A stretch of DNA of 64,000 bases from Hsuehochloa calcarea (GCA_036346395.1 CM070603.1:26817045-26881044); one strand, 5' to 3'. Shown: positions 22,953 through 35,551, numbered from the stretch's first letter. Program-made: numbers and translations. The notes: a model not told the origin generated them from the sequence alone.

Positions 22953-23720
22953 GAACTAACAATTGACCAAACCTTCAAAATTGGTTGCATACATCAAGAT
23001 AAATTACTTGTCTATTAGAACATGTCAAGTGTTGCTTACTAGGTGAGAAAAAACTATGATTATGAACTTCCACAAATGTCTATAATATGAACTTATTGTC
23101 TTTAGTCCGTTTGATACCAAACATAACCTCACACATGCACCTACTCAATTTAGACTCATATGACCTCTTCATTTTGATCTCCAACTTGTCCTTACCTTTT
23201 TCTTCCTTCAAGCCACGCCACAATAGCACCACATCCATTGCAAAATACCGTTTGTGGTTGTCCGCTAACCAATACGAACAGAGAAGCCGACAACATACGC
23301 ATATGCTTTGTAAAACTCGAGGGTTGCATCCTCATCTTCAAAAATCATCCCCACGGTAGGTGCCAAGTTGTCATTAACTACTGGTGTGGACGACGAACCC
23401 TGCAGCGGTAAGAATAACTTCACATGAGACAACATTAATCATTCAATGTTACAAATTTCATTGCACACATACTCACATAGAATGGAATGCTGGCCACCTT
23501 CTGTGGGGTTTTACACAAACTGCACAACGAGAGAGTCGCATCGGCCATATTGGGACTTGGCAAAGCTAGTGGTCGCACAAAGCTACCCACATCTTCCGTT
23601 GAATCCATACTACTGTCCATAAAAAATAAAGATAATAACTATGAATGAAGGAATTGTCTAGTGCTACACAATTGAAAATACCGTACAACTATGAAGGAAT
23701 CGTCTTCTCACCTGACACAG
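22953..23720 (-). pseudogene. FAR1/FHY3-domain gene fragment, truncated
   Basis: On the minus strand a 5' non-coding exon (from about 24000 to 23710) ends at a GTGAGA donor. A second exon (about 23614-23470) encodes MDSTEDVGSF onward and ends at donor GTGAGT. A third exon begins at about 23399 after ..CCGCTGCAG. Across that junction the frame stays open and reads TVGMIFEDEDATLEFYKAYA then VVGFSVRIG, the start of the FAR1 DNA-binding domain (WRKY-GCM1 fold). The end of the domain is recognisable as EVHNHSFFSPSKQHLTCSNR. A stop after VRIG and the cut at 22953 by copia A make it a pseudogene. FAR1 proteins are related to MULE transposases, and the inverted flanking repeats favour a transposon gene over a domesticated one. 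Confidence 0.75.
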
Positions 23721-23977
23721 GCGGCAGAGCGGGCGACACGGGAGAAGCTCAGGGGGTGTGGTGCAGGCGTAAGGGGCGGCGGCTGGAGGGGGCAAGCTAG
23801 GATCGCGCAGGGGGTTGTGCAGGGGGTGGCGGCGCAGGTGGGCGGTGCAGGGGCTCCTGCGGGCGGCGCAGGGGGAGGTGCGGGGCTTGGAGGCTCAACT
23901 TGGCGCAGGCGGGTGATGAAGGGGCAGCGGCGCAGGGCTCGGAGGCTCGACGCAGGCGCAGGCGGACGGTGCAGAGG
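23721..23977 (-). other. GC-rich 5' exon/promoter side of the FAR1-like gene
   Basis: The segment is extremely G-rich on the plus strand, made of irregular GCGCAGGGGG-type repeats. It continues, without the solo LTR, into 40346-40440. It looks like the GC-rich first exon common in grass genes and transposons. Open frames on both strands are compositional. Confidence 0.5.
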
Positions 23978-25830
23978 CCCTTTGTGAGAACCCGAGTAAT
24001 TAGGCATATCCTTATAGTGGTATTATATTAAACCACAGTATTATTCTAGTATAGCATCATGCAAGAGTTCATCGCAGGCAACATTAGACCAATAATTCAT
24101 TATCTGAGTTGATTACCAAATCTATTTGTAACCAATCAAGGTATAAGATGTTTGCATCATCTAGGTAGTATTACAATATAATCTCTACATGATCATTCGC
24201 CGAAGCCCTCCTTGCCATTTCACCCAGCGATCGTCACAGCTATTGCAACCCAGTAGGATATCCAAATACATTCCCCGTGTCTATGGGCAGCACAATTCCA
24301 GTACAGTCGAACCATTCCCCCTTACTCAGAGTCTGCCTTTCCCCTCTGTTCCCCAGGACAACTCACGGGCAACACAGTCATTTCCAGACCCTTCCCCTCG
24401 CCTATACATCCCCCTAGCCAAGCTCTCACACAAAGCAGTAGCAGCAGCACATTCATTCCCCTTCCACTTCCTCTGCACATCCATTCCCCCTTCATCTTCC
24501 TCTCAGCCGCAGGAGGGAGCAAGAGGAGAAAGCCAGGGAGAAGCATCGGGAGCAAGGATGACGTCGGCGCCAGCACCGACCCGTGAACCCTCAGCGTCCA
24601 CCTCCCCACTGCCGGCAGCACCGACCGACCGCCCTCTCATCAGCATCAAACCAAACCAACCCAACCCCAACACTACAGGTAGACCAGATCCATGTTATTC
24701 CCCTCAACCATTTTTGCTATTCAACCTCACATATGTGCATTCATCATTCCACAAATGAAAAAATGTCTCAGTTCATCATCCACTGTTCATCCCATCACAG
24801 AGCAGTAGGGGGAGGAATAGAGTAGGAGATCTGGATGAAGACTTACCCATAGCAACCGAAGCCATCCACCTCCACCTCCAGTAGCCTCCATCACCAGATC
24901 GATCACCTTGCACCTACATCCATGAATCACTAGTTAGCATTAGGTTTTCTTCTCATCTGTGGGTGCTAGTAGTTGTGTAGTACAGTTAAGCATTTAAGAA
25001 AGAGGGGGAAAGCACGGCGGATCTGAGCCGCGCCAGGAGGCCGAGCCGAGCCGGACCGAGCCGGAGGGCACCAGGTGGCACTACAAGAAATCTGATGAAC
25101 GGTGACAATCAGAATTCATCACGGATCTGTGTTTTTTTGTCACAGTATGGGATCTGTGACACTCCCATGACGAAAAATCGAATCGTCACCTATAGTGCGT
25201 CGCTGATAGGTTTCTGTGACGAAGTAGCGAAATCGTCACAGACTTAGTGACGAAACCATTGTCGTCACGAATTTTATGACGCTGCCACGTCAGATTCTTA
25301 TTGTCATTGGTAGCCTGGTCAGGCCACGCAGGATCTGACGTGGCTGTTGGTTTGTGATGATGTCTACCGTCATAATGTGAGTTAGGCCCATGTTAATTTT
25401 TATCATAATTTCTACAAGGCCCATTTTGATTCCATTCTGTAGGCCCAACTTATTTTAGGTTAGCCCAAATTGCAGGCCCAAATTTTTTTGGGTGTAGCCC
25501 TTTTTGATGTTTTTTGCATGTAGCCCATTTTGACATTATGAAAAGCGCAATATATTGCTCGGCTAAAACCATTTTGGCCCAGATAGCCCAGTTTTATCAG
25601 GGCCAGGCCCTTTGCCAATTTAGAAACCAATTTTCCAATTTCACAACGGTTTGGCCCAGCACATCCATACAGACAAAAACATTACAAGCATATACAATAA
25701 GATCATGTCATGTCATAATAGAAACATCCAACACATTGTTCCCAGGTTACATGCATCCAGCACAGTTCACAAAATAACAGTATCCCAGATCACAGTGCCA
25801 TCAAACCACAAACTACATCAGTTTAGGGAG

Positions 25831-27990
25831 TAGGGTTCACCTGACCCTGATTGTAGTTCAGCAAACGACGAAGGAGGGCATCAATATCTGCAATCTTGTC
25901 CTTCAAAAAGCCAATCTCTTCTAAGCTCTTCTTCCTAGCTGCTTTGGATTCTTCTGCCTTCTTCTTTAAGGCATCCAAGTCTTGCTGCTGAGCTTCAAGT
26001 TGGTCTCGAAGTTGGGATGCTCCTTGCTTCTCAATGTGAAGTTTAGCTTCAAGCTCTTCCACACGCGAAGAAACGCCTCGTCTCGAGCTTTTCTGTGGGG
26101 GTGTTTGAAGACCCACATGTTGAAGGAATTTGGTTGAGTCACCGAGCACTTCAGAAACAGCTGCAGTAGGAGACTTTGATTCTTGTCCATCTTCCACTGG
26201 TTGAGCCACGATGGCTTCCATATCAGCCTAGCAATAGATGGACTACGCGTAAGTGTTATTATTTACAGTATACTTATGTAGAAAAGAAATGAACAAGTGG
26301 TGACTAAAAATTGCTTTCTTCACTGGCTCACTAAAACCAAGTTTCTTGCTATTATGGCACTCTTTGAAGAGGTCAATTGCAGTGGGCTCTACATCTTTAT
26401 ATTTCTCTTGCTTCTGAAAGGTTCAAATCATTGCAAATTGTAAACTTCCAACATGGTATGGAAGGTTTTCATAACAAATGTATAAGAACATCATTTATGT
26501 AAGTACTTACAACAGCATGACAGTGTGCAATGTAGGAACGAGAGCCGGTCCGCTGCTGAAACTGGACTTTCTCACGGTTCAGTTTGTTTTTCTCACAACG
26601 GTCCTATAGAAAGACAGATTAGTGTAAAACACACCAAGTAAGAGATAACTAAGCAAATGAACCAATTACTTTCATACCATGTGGTTTAGGTTGGACCACA
26701 TCTGCACCAACGCTCTCCATTGCTCATCGGTCATTTGCTTCAGCGGGCTAGTGGTTCTCACTTTATTTGGTGGTACACCATCAAAGTACCGCTTTTTAAG
26801 CCTGTACCTCATCTGTCGTTGTCCAGACTTGAGCAAATCAAGACATGCAGATGTGATCGCTTTGAGTTGGTGTCCATGGTAAATTGACCCTAACAAAGAG
26901 CATACACATTACACAAGAGACATGTGAATACAACAAGAAACAACAGAACAACGAAAACAGAAAGGGATTTCACTTTTGGCCAAGAGTTGATATACTTAAT
27001 GCAACTTTTCCAATGTAGTCCGTAAGGTGAGACTGATCATTCTTGTACTCTTTCCAATGTGGAAGCACTGGTATATGCTGCCTTAGTATGATCCCACCCT
27101 CTGATGCAAGCTTGCATTGCATAGGTGCCTCGGGCCATTTCTTCCCTTCGGAAATTTGGATTGGAATCTTACAGCTTAATGCTCTTGATATCCTATCAAG
27201 ATCTCTGTCCTTGTTTCTTCCCCTCTTATTTGATTGTTGACTGACATCTGGTGCATCTGAAAATATGAATTTCATAAAGTTAGTGTAAAGCATATCTGCA
27301 TTTCTTAAAGGGTTGTGCACAATCACTTACCTTCATCAGAGTACATTTGAATGTGCTCCTCAGATTGGGTAGGTTCCAAAGAATCATGTGTGGCAGTAGG
27401 AGGGCTTTGAGTGGCCTGTTCTTTTGGATCTGAACTCGTACCAAGGGAAACTTCTGGAGTTAATGCGGACTCTCTTGTCTTCTGCCTAGTGCATCTAGCA
27501 GGTTGGAATTGATCATCAGGTGTCAACACCCTCTTTGGTGGTACAGTACCTCCTGGAGGCATCCTGGCAGAATTATTTTCCCTTTGTGTAGATCTCTTCT
27601 TAGAAACCTACGAGGCCTCGTTGGCAGAATACAATAAGAATTAGTAGCACATGAATCAAACTACAAACTAAATATATGATAAATAACACTGCAACAGGGC
27701 AAGGACACCACACGAGCAGCCTCTCCCACCCCCACCCCAAACCCCCAACACAAGAGAGAGAGGCACAGAACAACAATGAGCACCTTATGGAGTTCCTCTT
27801 GTTCAATGTCCTCATCCTCGTTCTCTTGAGGGTCATACTCGGATCCAGAGTCTTCACGACTATGACCCTTGTTGTCTACACATGTATTTTTAAGAATTGA
27901 TGCTAATGAAGTGACGCTAAGTCCTCACAACACTTGATTGTTCCTCATCATATTTTGAGCCTTCTTTTTGTCATATTCGGTAAGTGGTGC
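25831..27990 (-). pseudogene. CACTA TNP1-type protein gene (Transposase_24/Ptta family)
   Basis: Several minus-strand exons fit the second gene of En/Spm-like elements. An acidic exon at about 27885-27781 reads REDSGSEYDPQENEDEDIEQ. The exon at 27562-27323 is S/T/P-rich. At 27240-26970 comes KRGRNKDRDLDRISRAL and a strand-rich block. At 26896-26672, KSGQRQMRYRLKKRYFDGVP and MTDEQWRALVQMW are the Ptta/En-Spm signature. The last exon (26221-25831) is a heptad-rich coiled coil with EELEAKLHIEKQGASQLRDQ. Such proteins bind the subterminal repeats and assist TNP2. Splice sites look reasonable, but I could not verify a continuous frame, so function is uncertain. Confidence 0.75.
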
Positions 27991-28099
27991 TTCTTTACGT
28001 GAGTAAGAAAACAAGCGTAAGATTGCAATTTTGATACTACAAAGTTACTAGTATGCAACTAATTAAATTGCGGCAAGATTACTATGGAACTCTAGCATG

Positions 28100-29650
28100 C
28101 AACGCCCAATGGAAGTAACTAATTTACAAGAAATTTAGCATTTGAGGCACCGGTCCGCCGCTCGCCCTCACCGCCTCTAACTTGCAGCTCCTAACCAAGA
28201 TGGCGGGCGATGCACGGTGGATGACCTGTGGGAGCTAATGGCTTGTTTGGTCGGTGCCGCCCGTTTCATGCCCGTGGGAGCTGATTTACTGTCCGTGGCA
28301 GTAAAACCAGATAATAGTGCAAAGAACTCACCATCGACCAAATGGTCCATAGCCCAAATAGTATCATAAAAGAGCACCAGAGGGCAGCCAAGCAAAGCCA
28401 CTCCCAACCCAAAGCCAACCCCAAGCCTCTCATCCATTCACAAACAAGCACAAGCCCAGCATCACACCCACATAGAAGAAGTAGTAGAGGAGAGGAGGAG
28501 CAAGGTGTTGAGGAAGAACGAGCGGCTTTGTCCTGCGTACGCCACTGTCCCTAACGTGCCTCTACCGGGGCCGTGGATGTGCTGCCTTGCCCCGGCATCA
28601 CCCACCTCCGCCGGTCCGGCCTATCGACGCGAACCCCTCACCGACCGGATGAAGGGAGATGGAACTTACTGGCCAACTTTCTTGTCGCTAGCGCCTTCCG
28701 CTTCGGCTTGGATGAAGGGGGATGGATGTCACTGTCGCCCTTCCCCTTGTCGTTGCTGTCGGCCAGCCCTTGTCGTCGCCCCACCGAATGCCGTCGTCTG
28801 GAGGAGGGGATTTGGGGTGGGGGATGGATCGACTAGGGTTTGGGGAAAGGAGATTTGGGGGAGAGGATTTGAGGAGGGGATTTGGGGGAGAATATGAAGG
28901 GGTCTGTGCCGCGCGCGTGTGATGTTTACGAAAATACCCTCCACCCGGTTGGGGAGGTCCAATGATCTGTTTGGACAAAATAGATATTTCACAAAAAAAA
29001 ATTGGGTGGCTGGTGGGGTGGGTTGTGGCACCACAACGAATATTTGCGTGGGATTGTGGTGCCACAAAAAAATAAGTTAGTGAATTATGAAACTCGTGAA
29101 TAATATTTTTCAAAGTAATTTAATATGATATGTGATGGTAAAATTCGTATAAATTTAACAGATGGTTCAAAAGGAATCGTCTGTGTTGGGTCTGTCAGGA
29201 GCAGGCATTTGCAGTGCAGTTCTATCACCTGTCAGATCAAACGCCTCCACCTGTGACCTTGCACGCTCGATTCGTGCTTGTAGCTGTTCGGACTACGAAA
29301 CCAAGCCCCATATAGCCCAGAGGCCATCAACCCTCGACTCTCCGGCCGCATCCTCGGTGCGAACCAAGTAGTTCCATAGGACGATCTCCACGATGAGATT
29401 TACTTGCTGAATGCCGCAGAACCTCTCATTAATTGGTCCACCTGAGGAGGAGCTCCAGTCGACAGATGATGGCCGCTATGGTCTCCGGTAGATCGGATGG
29501 CCTACAATAGATGACATTGCTAACTGAAGGCTTGTTCGCAGCTTGGGCTAGGTTGCGACCAGAGGGGTGCGAGTAAACAAACACAATGCAGGACAGTACA
29601 GCCGGCATGAGAGGGGAAGCCATTTGGAGTTTGTGAAGAAAGGGGATCAA
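28100..29650. other. CACTA interior with captured-looking fragments, function unknown
   Basis: Between the TNP1-type gene and the gypsy-like sequence lies a GC-rich segment (28150-28920) and a minus-strand stretch at 29689-29162. In the latter, frames such as PETIAAIICRLELLLRWTNE and VLWNYLVRTEDAAGESRV look like real protein sequence with one stop. I do not recognise the family. Capture of host exons by the CACTA element is the likely source. Confidence 0.35.
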
Positions 29651-30560
29651 TGTAACGTCCCGTTTGTCCAGCGTTCTTAGAGTTTTCAAAAGTAAAAAAG
29701 AACTAGTCGGCTTAGATCTGACCGTTCAGGTCCTCCCCCTTTTGCAGATCTAACCGTTCAGGTCCTCCCTCTTTTGAGATCTGACCGGCGGATCTCCCCT
29801 TTGGAGATCTAAGCCGTCAGGTCCCCCCTCCTTTGAGATCTGACCGCCGGATCTCCCCTTTAGAGATCTAAGCCATTCAGGTCCTCCCCCTTGTAGATCT
29901 GACCGTTCAGGTCCTCCCCCTTTGCAGATCTAACCGTTCAGGTCCTCCCTACTTTGAGATCTGACCACCGGATCTCCCCTTTAGAGATCTGACCGTTCAG
30001 GTCCTCCCCTTGCTTGAGATATTGACCGTGGCCAATCAGTGTGCCTTAACCCACAAGGCAACCAACCGGACCGCCAAGCTAGTCTTCGAATCCAAAGCAC
30101 ATCTCACAAAAGTGAAGCCCTTGGGGCTCACCTTCTTCCTAATTTATGTTTGGTATTTTTCAAGTTAAATAAATTTTTAATGCAATAAATAAAGCCTACA
30201 CACAATTAAAGTTATTTCCAGATTTTCCTGGAGCCATACTAAGCTTAAAACCATTTTTATATTAAATTTTAGTTGAAAATAGAATTATTAAAACTTGAAT
30301 CAACCGAAAATGAATTAATATGAATTAGTTATACATTTTCAAAGTTTAATGCATTTTTCAGTTGTGAAATAAAGTTTACTAGGAAAATAAATAACCTTTA
30401 CCGAAAAGAATATACGTGGACAAACGTGCACCGCAGATCTGGAGATGAACGGCCCACGCGCGCGGCCAGAACAGTGCGCGCCCGCTCCGAACGGCCCAAT
30501 GGTTCTCAGTCGTTGATCTGAAATGGAGGGCTGCGATCCAGGTAACCTTCGGACGGTCCG
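29651..30560 (+). mobile_element. Ty3-gypsy LTR sequence inside CACTA, end not found
   Basis: TGTAACGTCCCGTTTGTCC at 29651 is a typical start of a grass gypsy LTR. It is followed by a tandem array, an AT-rich stretch and GGAGATGAACGGCCCACGCG, an order seen in such LTRs. The five bases before it are ATCAA, but I could not find a matching copy after a ..CA end. It may be truncated, or may run on into the GRF gene's 5' region. Confidence 0.5.
29714..30010 (+). repeat. Tandem array of AGATCT..ACCG units
   Basis: Eight or so degenerate units of about 35 bp alternate between GACCGTTCAGGTCCTCCCC and GACCGCCGGATCTCCCCTTT forms, giving a higher-order period of about 70 bp. The array is part of the gypsy LTR-like sequence. 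Confidence 0.85.
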
Positions 30561-30728
30561 AACGTTACCTCAATCCCAACCGTTGATTGGAAATCGGACG
30601 GCCGACAGTGATTGAGCCGATGGAGTGATCCGAACGGCCAATGAATCTCGACCGTTGGATGGCGATCCAACGGCTCGAATTGCGTGAACCACTCCTCGGT
30701 CGAAAAACATGTCGGGCTTTAAAAATAG

Positions 30729-30815
30729 GTTTGATTCTAGGGTTTGGCCTCCACGCCCAATCGATTCTTGGGTTTGGCCTCCACGCCCAAATCGATTCTA
30801 GGGTTTGGCCCTCCA
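30729..30815 (+). repeat. Triplicated leader motif upstream of the GRF gene
   Basis: Three consecutive copies of GATTCT(A/T)GGGTTTGGCC with a CTCCACGCCC-type continuation, about 30-33 bp apart, sit between a TATA-like TTTAAAAATA (30718-30727) and the GRF start codon. They would fall in the 5' UTR. Confidence 0.85.
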
Positions 30816-30891
30816 CTCCCCGAAACCGGCGACCTGAAGCGTCGCTCCCGTGGTACGCCTCGATCGCCGCTCACCTGCGCGTCGCCGCACC

Positions 30892-31440
30892 ATGGACAAG
30901 CAGAAATGTCGCGTGGAGACGCACTCCGAGTGGTCAGCCACAGGCCCTAGCGGTGGGCTACCTCTCGTGCAGTGCCCAAAGTGCCAAGCCAAGATTATCT
31001 GGGCCGTGTCTGGGAGCTCGAAGAATCGAGGAAAGGAGTACTACAAATGCCCTAGAAACGAAGGGGTCAGAAACTACCTTTTATGTTGAATTTGGTTTTT
31101 GGTTTTGCCAGGCAATTTATGGTTTTTGTTGCTCTAGATGTATTCGGGTGAGTGCGACACATTCATGTGGAAAGACCAATACCTGAGCCATTTGAGTGGG
31201 CTGCATCCTGTTGGACACCAGAGAAGAGATGGAAATGAAGTGGTTTTCACAGTGGACCACCGTGTATTGGAACAACATTTTGCTCTGATGAAGAGCTCAT
31301 TGAACTAGATCAAGACTTCATTGGACGAGATAAACAATTCACTCAGGAAAGCCACTTCTGGAGATGAAAAGTTAAAAATGGTTGTAGTTGCATTTGTATT
31401 CTTACTATTAGGAATTTGCATTGAGAAGATTGTCAACTGA
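30892..31440 (+). pseudogene. GRF-type zinc-finger, membrane-anchored protein gene carried by CACTA
   Basis: Exon 1 (30892-31065) encodes a GRF zinc finger: GLPLVQCPKCQAKIIWAVSG, then GKEYYKCPRNE, with Cys-x2-Cys and a later Cys in family spacing. A 72-bp intron (GT at 31066, AG at 31136-31137) leads to exon 2, which is in frame and reads GECDTFMWKDQYL, supplying the last conserved Cys. The C-terminus is a hydrophobic anchor, MVVVAFVFLLLGICIEKIVN, ending at TGA 31438. An in-frame TAG at 31306-31308 separates finger from anchor, so it is probably dead or makes a soluble truncated product. It runs opposite to the transposase genes. Plant GRF proteins of this layout are common but poorly characterised. 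Confidence 0.75.
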
Positions 31441-31689
31441 TTTTCTAATTTAGTTATCTTCAAGCCTTTTGTAATGTAATATTTCGTTTGTATAAACTCT
31501 GTCTGAAATGGGAAATGAAATCTGAAAAGATGTCTCAGTGTGATATCTTCAAGTCTTTTGTCAACTAATTTCCTAATGGAATGTTGGAATGCATTTCAGC
31601 ATGGTTCATACAGTTGATAGTTGGATAAATGGTTCTCTTGTTGCAATCTTACAAATCTATGTCCACATTACAACAAACTAACAGATCAC

Positions 31690-32520
31690 AAACTACTCCT
31701 TATCGCTATCTATCTCAGAAATTACATGATCTTCATTATCACTACAGTACTGCATGTAAGTTTTGTCGTCTTCATCAGACTCGCAATTGACATCATCCAC
31801 TTGGTTGCGAGCATTTTCAACGACACTAGCAGGGACAGTATGACACTCTCCATCATCAGCATGTAAATTTTCAGGAATAGGTTCATTTTCTTGTACTGGA
31901 CATTGTGTACAGTCATCATCTTGGTATGTAAGTTCCTTCTCAGTTTCTGCTTCGGTGACACTCCACAAATGCCTATGCTCAAACTTTTGGATAACTCTCC
32001 AGTCTCCACCAAACTTTGTGTCCTGCAAGTAAAATACCTTTGTTGATTGTGCGGCTAGAATAAAAGGATCTCCTTTGTACCAGTAACTTGCAGTGTTGAT
32101 GCTTTTGAAATATCCATCATCTTTCAATCTTATCTTCTTGCCATCAAGATCAAACCAGCCACAACGAAATAAAATAACTGTTCGACAGACGTCTTGGCTT
32201 GAGTTATACTGCAACTCGATAATGTCTTGCAGACAACCATAAAATCAATATGCTCACCATTATGTGTACCCCGAACCATGACTCCACTGTTCTGAGTCTT
32301 TCTATTTTTTTCATGATCAATCGTGTGATATAGAACACCATCAACAATACATGCCGAATATAATCTCACTTGCATATCTGGTTGGCATGCCAATGAATAT
32401 AGGTCATCACTGACCTCTACTCCTTCCACATAACGCAATCTTTCCATCTGAACAACAGAAAGGTCAGCATGATGATAACCTATACACCTGATCAGAGTTC
32501 CATCCAAAATTGCAAAGAAA
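31690..32520 (-). pseudogene. CACTA transposase C-terminal part (DUF4216 region)
   Basis: Minus-strand frames carry NSGVMVRGTHNGEHIDFMVV, then VILFRCGWFDLDGKKIRLKD, GYFKSINTASYWYKGDPFIL and AQSTKVFYLQDTKFGGDW, the signature of DUF4216, which ends TNP2-type proteins. A very acidic tail (EDHVISEIDSDKE) closes it at 31693. A frameshift near 32210 separates the two halves. It belongs with the TNP2 exons upstream at 32634-35223. Confidence 0.85.
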
Positions 32521-32633
32521 ACTCACATGCTTCTTACACCATGTGGCAAATTCATGCTAGCCTTTTTTTCCACATCATGACTACCTTCTTTCTCTAACTG
32601 TTGTCTACATAACCTGCATAGTGGCTTCAGAAA

Positions 32634-33383
32634 TTACAGATAAATAGTACATATATTATATCTGAAACAAAAGTCAAAAGTGTTAGAAGGGATCACATAC
32701 TCCATAAATGGATGAACCTCAGGACAATTGTTGAGCACATACCAAGCCATCTTGTCATAACAACCTTCAAGATATGTCATCCTCGAGGCTCCAATTAAAT
32801 GAACACCATGCTGAAAAACAGAGAGGTCACCTTCTTTTAAGTCAACACGCTCTCTATTCCTACCCTCTTGATTGAATCGTGTCTCCACATCATTCAAGTA
32901 CCTTGAGCAAAAAGTTAAACACTCATTAGCAACATATGCTTCTGCAATGGATCCTTCAGGTCTAGCCCTATTCCTGACAAAACGCTTCATTGTACATAGC
33001 CTTCTTTCCACTGGGTACATCCAGCCATATTGCACTGGGCCTCTTAGGATTGCTTCATCAGGTAAATGAACAACCAAGTGCACCATAACATCAAAGAAAA
33101 CTGATGGAAAAATTTTCTCAAGCTTGCACAAAATGATTAGGATTTGAACTTTTAATTTATGCAGAACATCTAGCTTTAGAGTTTTGCAACATAACTGTTG
33201 AAAGAAATTTCCCAGTTCAATAATTGCTTCATATATTTCCTTACTCATGATTCCTCGTAGGGCAGCAGGTAAAATTCTTTGTAGAAGAATATGACAATCA
33301 TGAGTTTTTAATCCTACCACCTTGCATCCATCCGCACTAATACATTTTGATAAGTTAGAAGCATATCCATCTGGAAATTTCAC
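32634..33383 (-). pseudogene. CACTA transposase middle part (DUF4218 region)
   Basis: A clean 249-codon frame on the minus strand contains GLKTHDCHILLQRILPAALR, KLEKIFPSVFFDVMVHLVVH, GPVQYGWMYPVERRLCTMKR, FVRNRARPEGSIAEAYVANE and CLTFCSRYL, the classic DUF4218 block that follows TNP2. It continues the transposase frame from 34455-33400, where a short frameshift lies near 33400-33425. A downstream exon carries DUF4216. Confidence 0.9.
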
Positions 33384-33399
33384 CTCTCTTATAAATTCA

Positions 33400-34650
33400 A
33401 AAAAATTACGCTTTTGGTCTTTTTTTCATTTCATACGGGGCTTTAGGGATACTGTATAAATCTCCTTCATACTTCAAGTGTAAAAAAGATCTTATGCCCA
33501 TGTCTTTCAAATCTAGCCTAGCACTGACTGTGTCCTTTGTCTTCCCATCAATGTTGAGAAATGTACCAAGCAGGTTGTCACATATATTTTTTTCAATGTG
33601 CATTACATCAAGATTGTGTCACAGCTTCAGACTCAACCAATATGGCAAGTCAAACAAACAAACTCTTCGAGTGTAAACTTGACCATCGGCTTGCCGCTTT
33701 CTCTTATTACCGCTTTGCGGATGCTTTCCTGGTCTAACATCTCTTACATTGTCCAGTTGCTGTAGCAGCTCCTCTGTACTAAGTTCCCAAGGCTTCGCAC
33801 TGGTTTTATTCTCACCATTAAATTCTTTCCTTTTTATCCACGGATGATCCCTTGGAAGGAAACGACGATGGCCAATGTAACATATCTTCTACCTTAATTT
33901 CTTTGAGCAGGGATCTTTGTCACAATGCAAACATGCATAATAACCTTTTGTGGTTCGTCCCGACAAGGTGCCCAATGCTGGATAATCATGAATGCACCAT
34001 AAAATTACAGCATGTAGATCAAACATACTAGCACTACATGCATCATAAGTACGGACACCCTTCCAAAGCTCCAGCAACTCTTCGATGAGAGGCTCCAAGA
34101 ACACATCAAGATCCTTTCCTGGACATTTTGGACCTGGGATCAGTAAAGCCATCATAAAGTTGGATTGTTCCATACATGCCCAGGGTGGCCCGTTGTAAGG
34201 CACGATAAATACTGGCCACATGCTATAGGAGGAGCTCATGTTGCCAAATGGATTGAAACCATCTGTAGCAAGGCCAAGCCTCATGTTCCTTGCATCTTTT
34301 GCAACCAACCCATATTTTCTGTTGAAGTCTTTCCATGCCTCACCATCAGCAGGATGGCTGAGTTCATTGTCCACAGGTTGCCGCTTCAACTTGTGCCATT
34401 GTGCCTCCTCCACTGTATTTTTGGAAGCAAACATCCTCTTCAGCCTTAGAATCAATCAAAAATGCAGCAATACCATCACAGGAATCTGCTTCCTTCCTTC
34501 TGCATCTTTCCATCTAGATTCACCACATACTGGCACTCATCATTGTTGGCATACTCCTTTCGAAACAAGACACAATTATTCTTGCAAACATGGATTGAAT
34601 CATATCCAAGTCCGAATTCACGGATAAAGTTCTTTCCTTCATTTTAAGAT
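33400..34650 (-). pseudogene. CACTA TNP2 transposase catalytic region, with stops
   Basis: Minus-strand translation begins YDSIHVCKNNCVLFRKEY, with a stop or frameshift at about 34460. It then gives NMRLGLATDGFNPFGNMSSS, PGPKCPGKDLDVFLEPLIEE, VILWCIHDYPALGTLSGRTT and KGYYACLHCDKDPC. DGFNPFG and HDYPA mark the acidic motifs of the TNP2 RNase H-like core. After a stop at about 33889 a further part reads HNLDVMHIEKNICDNLLGTF. At least three disruptions mean no functional enzyme is made from this copy. Confidence 0.9.
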
Positions 34651-34713
34651 GTGGGAAGAAAGCAAGCTGGGAACGCTCAAGACAACAGCTTCAGCAATGC
34701 AGTGAATGCAACA

Positions 34714-35223
34714 TTACTGATTCGATAGAATGACTTGATATGAAGTAACTTCACAACAAATATAAATCTTGAAAAATGAGCACATCCAGGATAAAGCTGG
34801 CACTGCAACTCTACTATTCCACTTCCAAACATTTCCACCTTGTTCTTCAGCTGTGTATAACTCCTCTACCATATCTGGAATTCTATCATCATCGTCGTTG
34901 TCCTCGTTCAAACCAACATCCTCTTCAACATCATGTTCCATAGTATCGAATGGTTCATTCTCATGCGGTGCATTTTCATGAATTCCATTATCTAATGGTT
35001 CTCCATGATGGATCCACCTATTGTATGTGCTTGACATCCCATGAATATATATGTGATCCTCCACAGCTCCTTGAGGTCTATGAGCCTGATTTAAACAAAC
35101 ATGACATGGGCAAAGTATTTCAGCATTCTCATCAAATCGTGCACTAACAAATTGCATGAACTCTTTCACCCCATTCATATGTGCAGTGCTAAACTGTCTG
35201 GATTTAATCCAAGATCTGTCCAT
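34714..35223 (-). pseudogene. CACTA transposase N-terminal exon (transposase-associated domain)
   Basis: The frame starts MDRSWIKSRQFSTAHMNGVK, continues ILCPCHVCLNQAHRPQGAVE and HIYIHGMSSTYNRWIHHGEP (the Cys/His transposase-associated domain of TNP2 proteins), and is followed by an acidic linker VGLNEDNDDDDRIPDMVEE. This is the usual start of TNP2. A GT donor at the end of a GC-rich leader exon (about 35780-35552, GTAAGG) suggests a spliced 5' UTR upstream. Confidence 0.85.
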
Positions 35224-35551
35224 CTGTCAAACACTCAAACAAGTAAAAATTAATCAAAATTATTGCCCATCTATCAACCATTCAAACAAGTAAACCTTAA
35301 TCAAAGTTATTGTCCATGCTGTTCACATCTTCATACTGTTCAACTTCACAAAACATAAATATTTTGCAATGACCGAACGGCTTGTAAAATTAAGTGTATT
35401 CTAAACTCTCAAATTGGTAATTCAGTGGCATATACTCAAGTTAAACCATATATGGACCAGCAAAAACGCACAAAATCTACAATAGCACTATTATTCAACC
35501 AAACCCGAGCCACTAAGAAGCAACAAAAGGAGAATGGAGGGCATCCTTACC

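Noticed and set aside
23691..24007. Overlapping Gly/Ala-rich and Pro-rich frames on both strands
   Set aside because: They arise from GCGCAGGGGG-type repeats in the GC-rich first exon of the FAR1-like gene. No protein features.
28688..29113. 141-codon minus-strand frame in CACTA interior
   Set aside because: Low-complexity Pro/Ser-rich translation without a domain or usable splice structure. Probably non-coding captured DNA.
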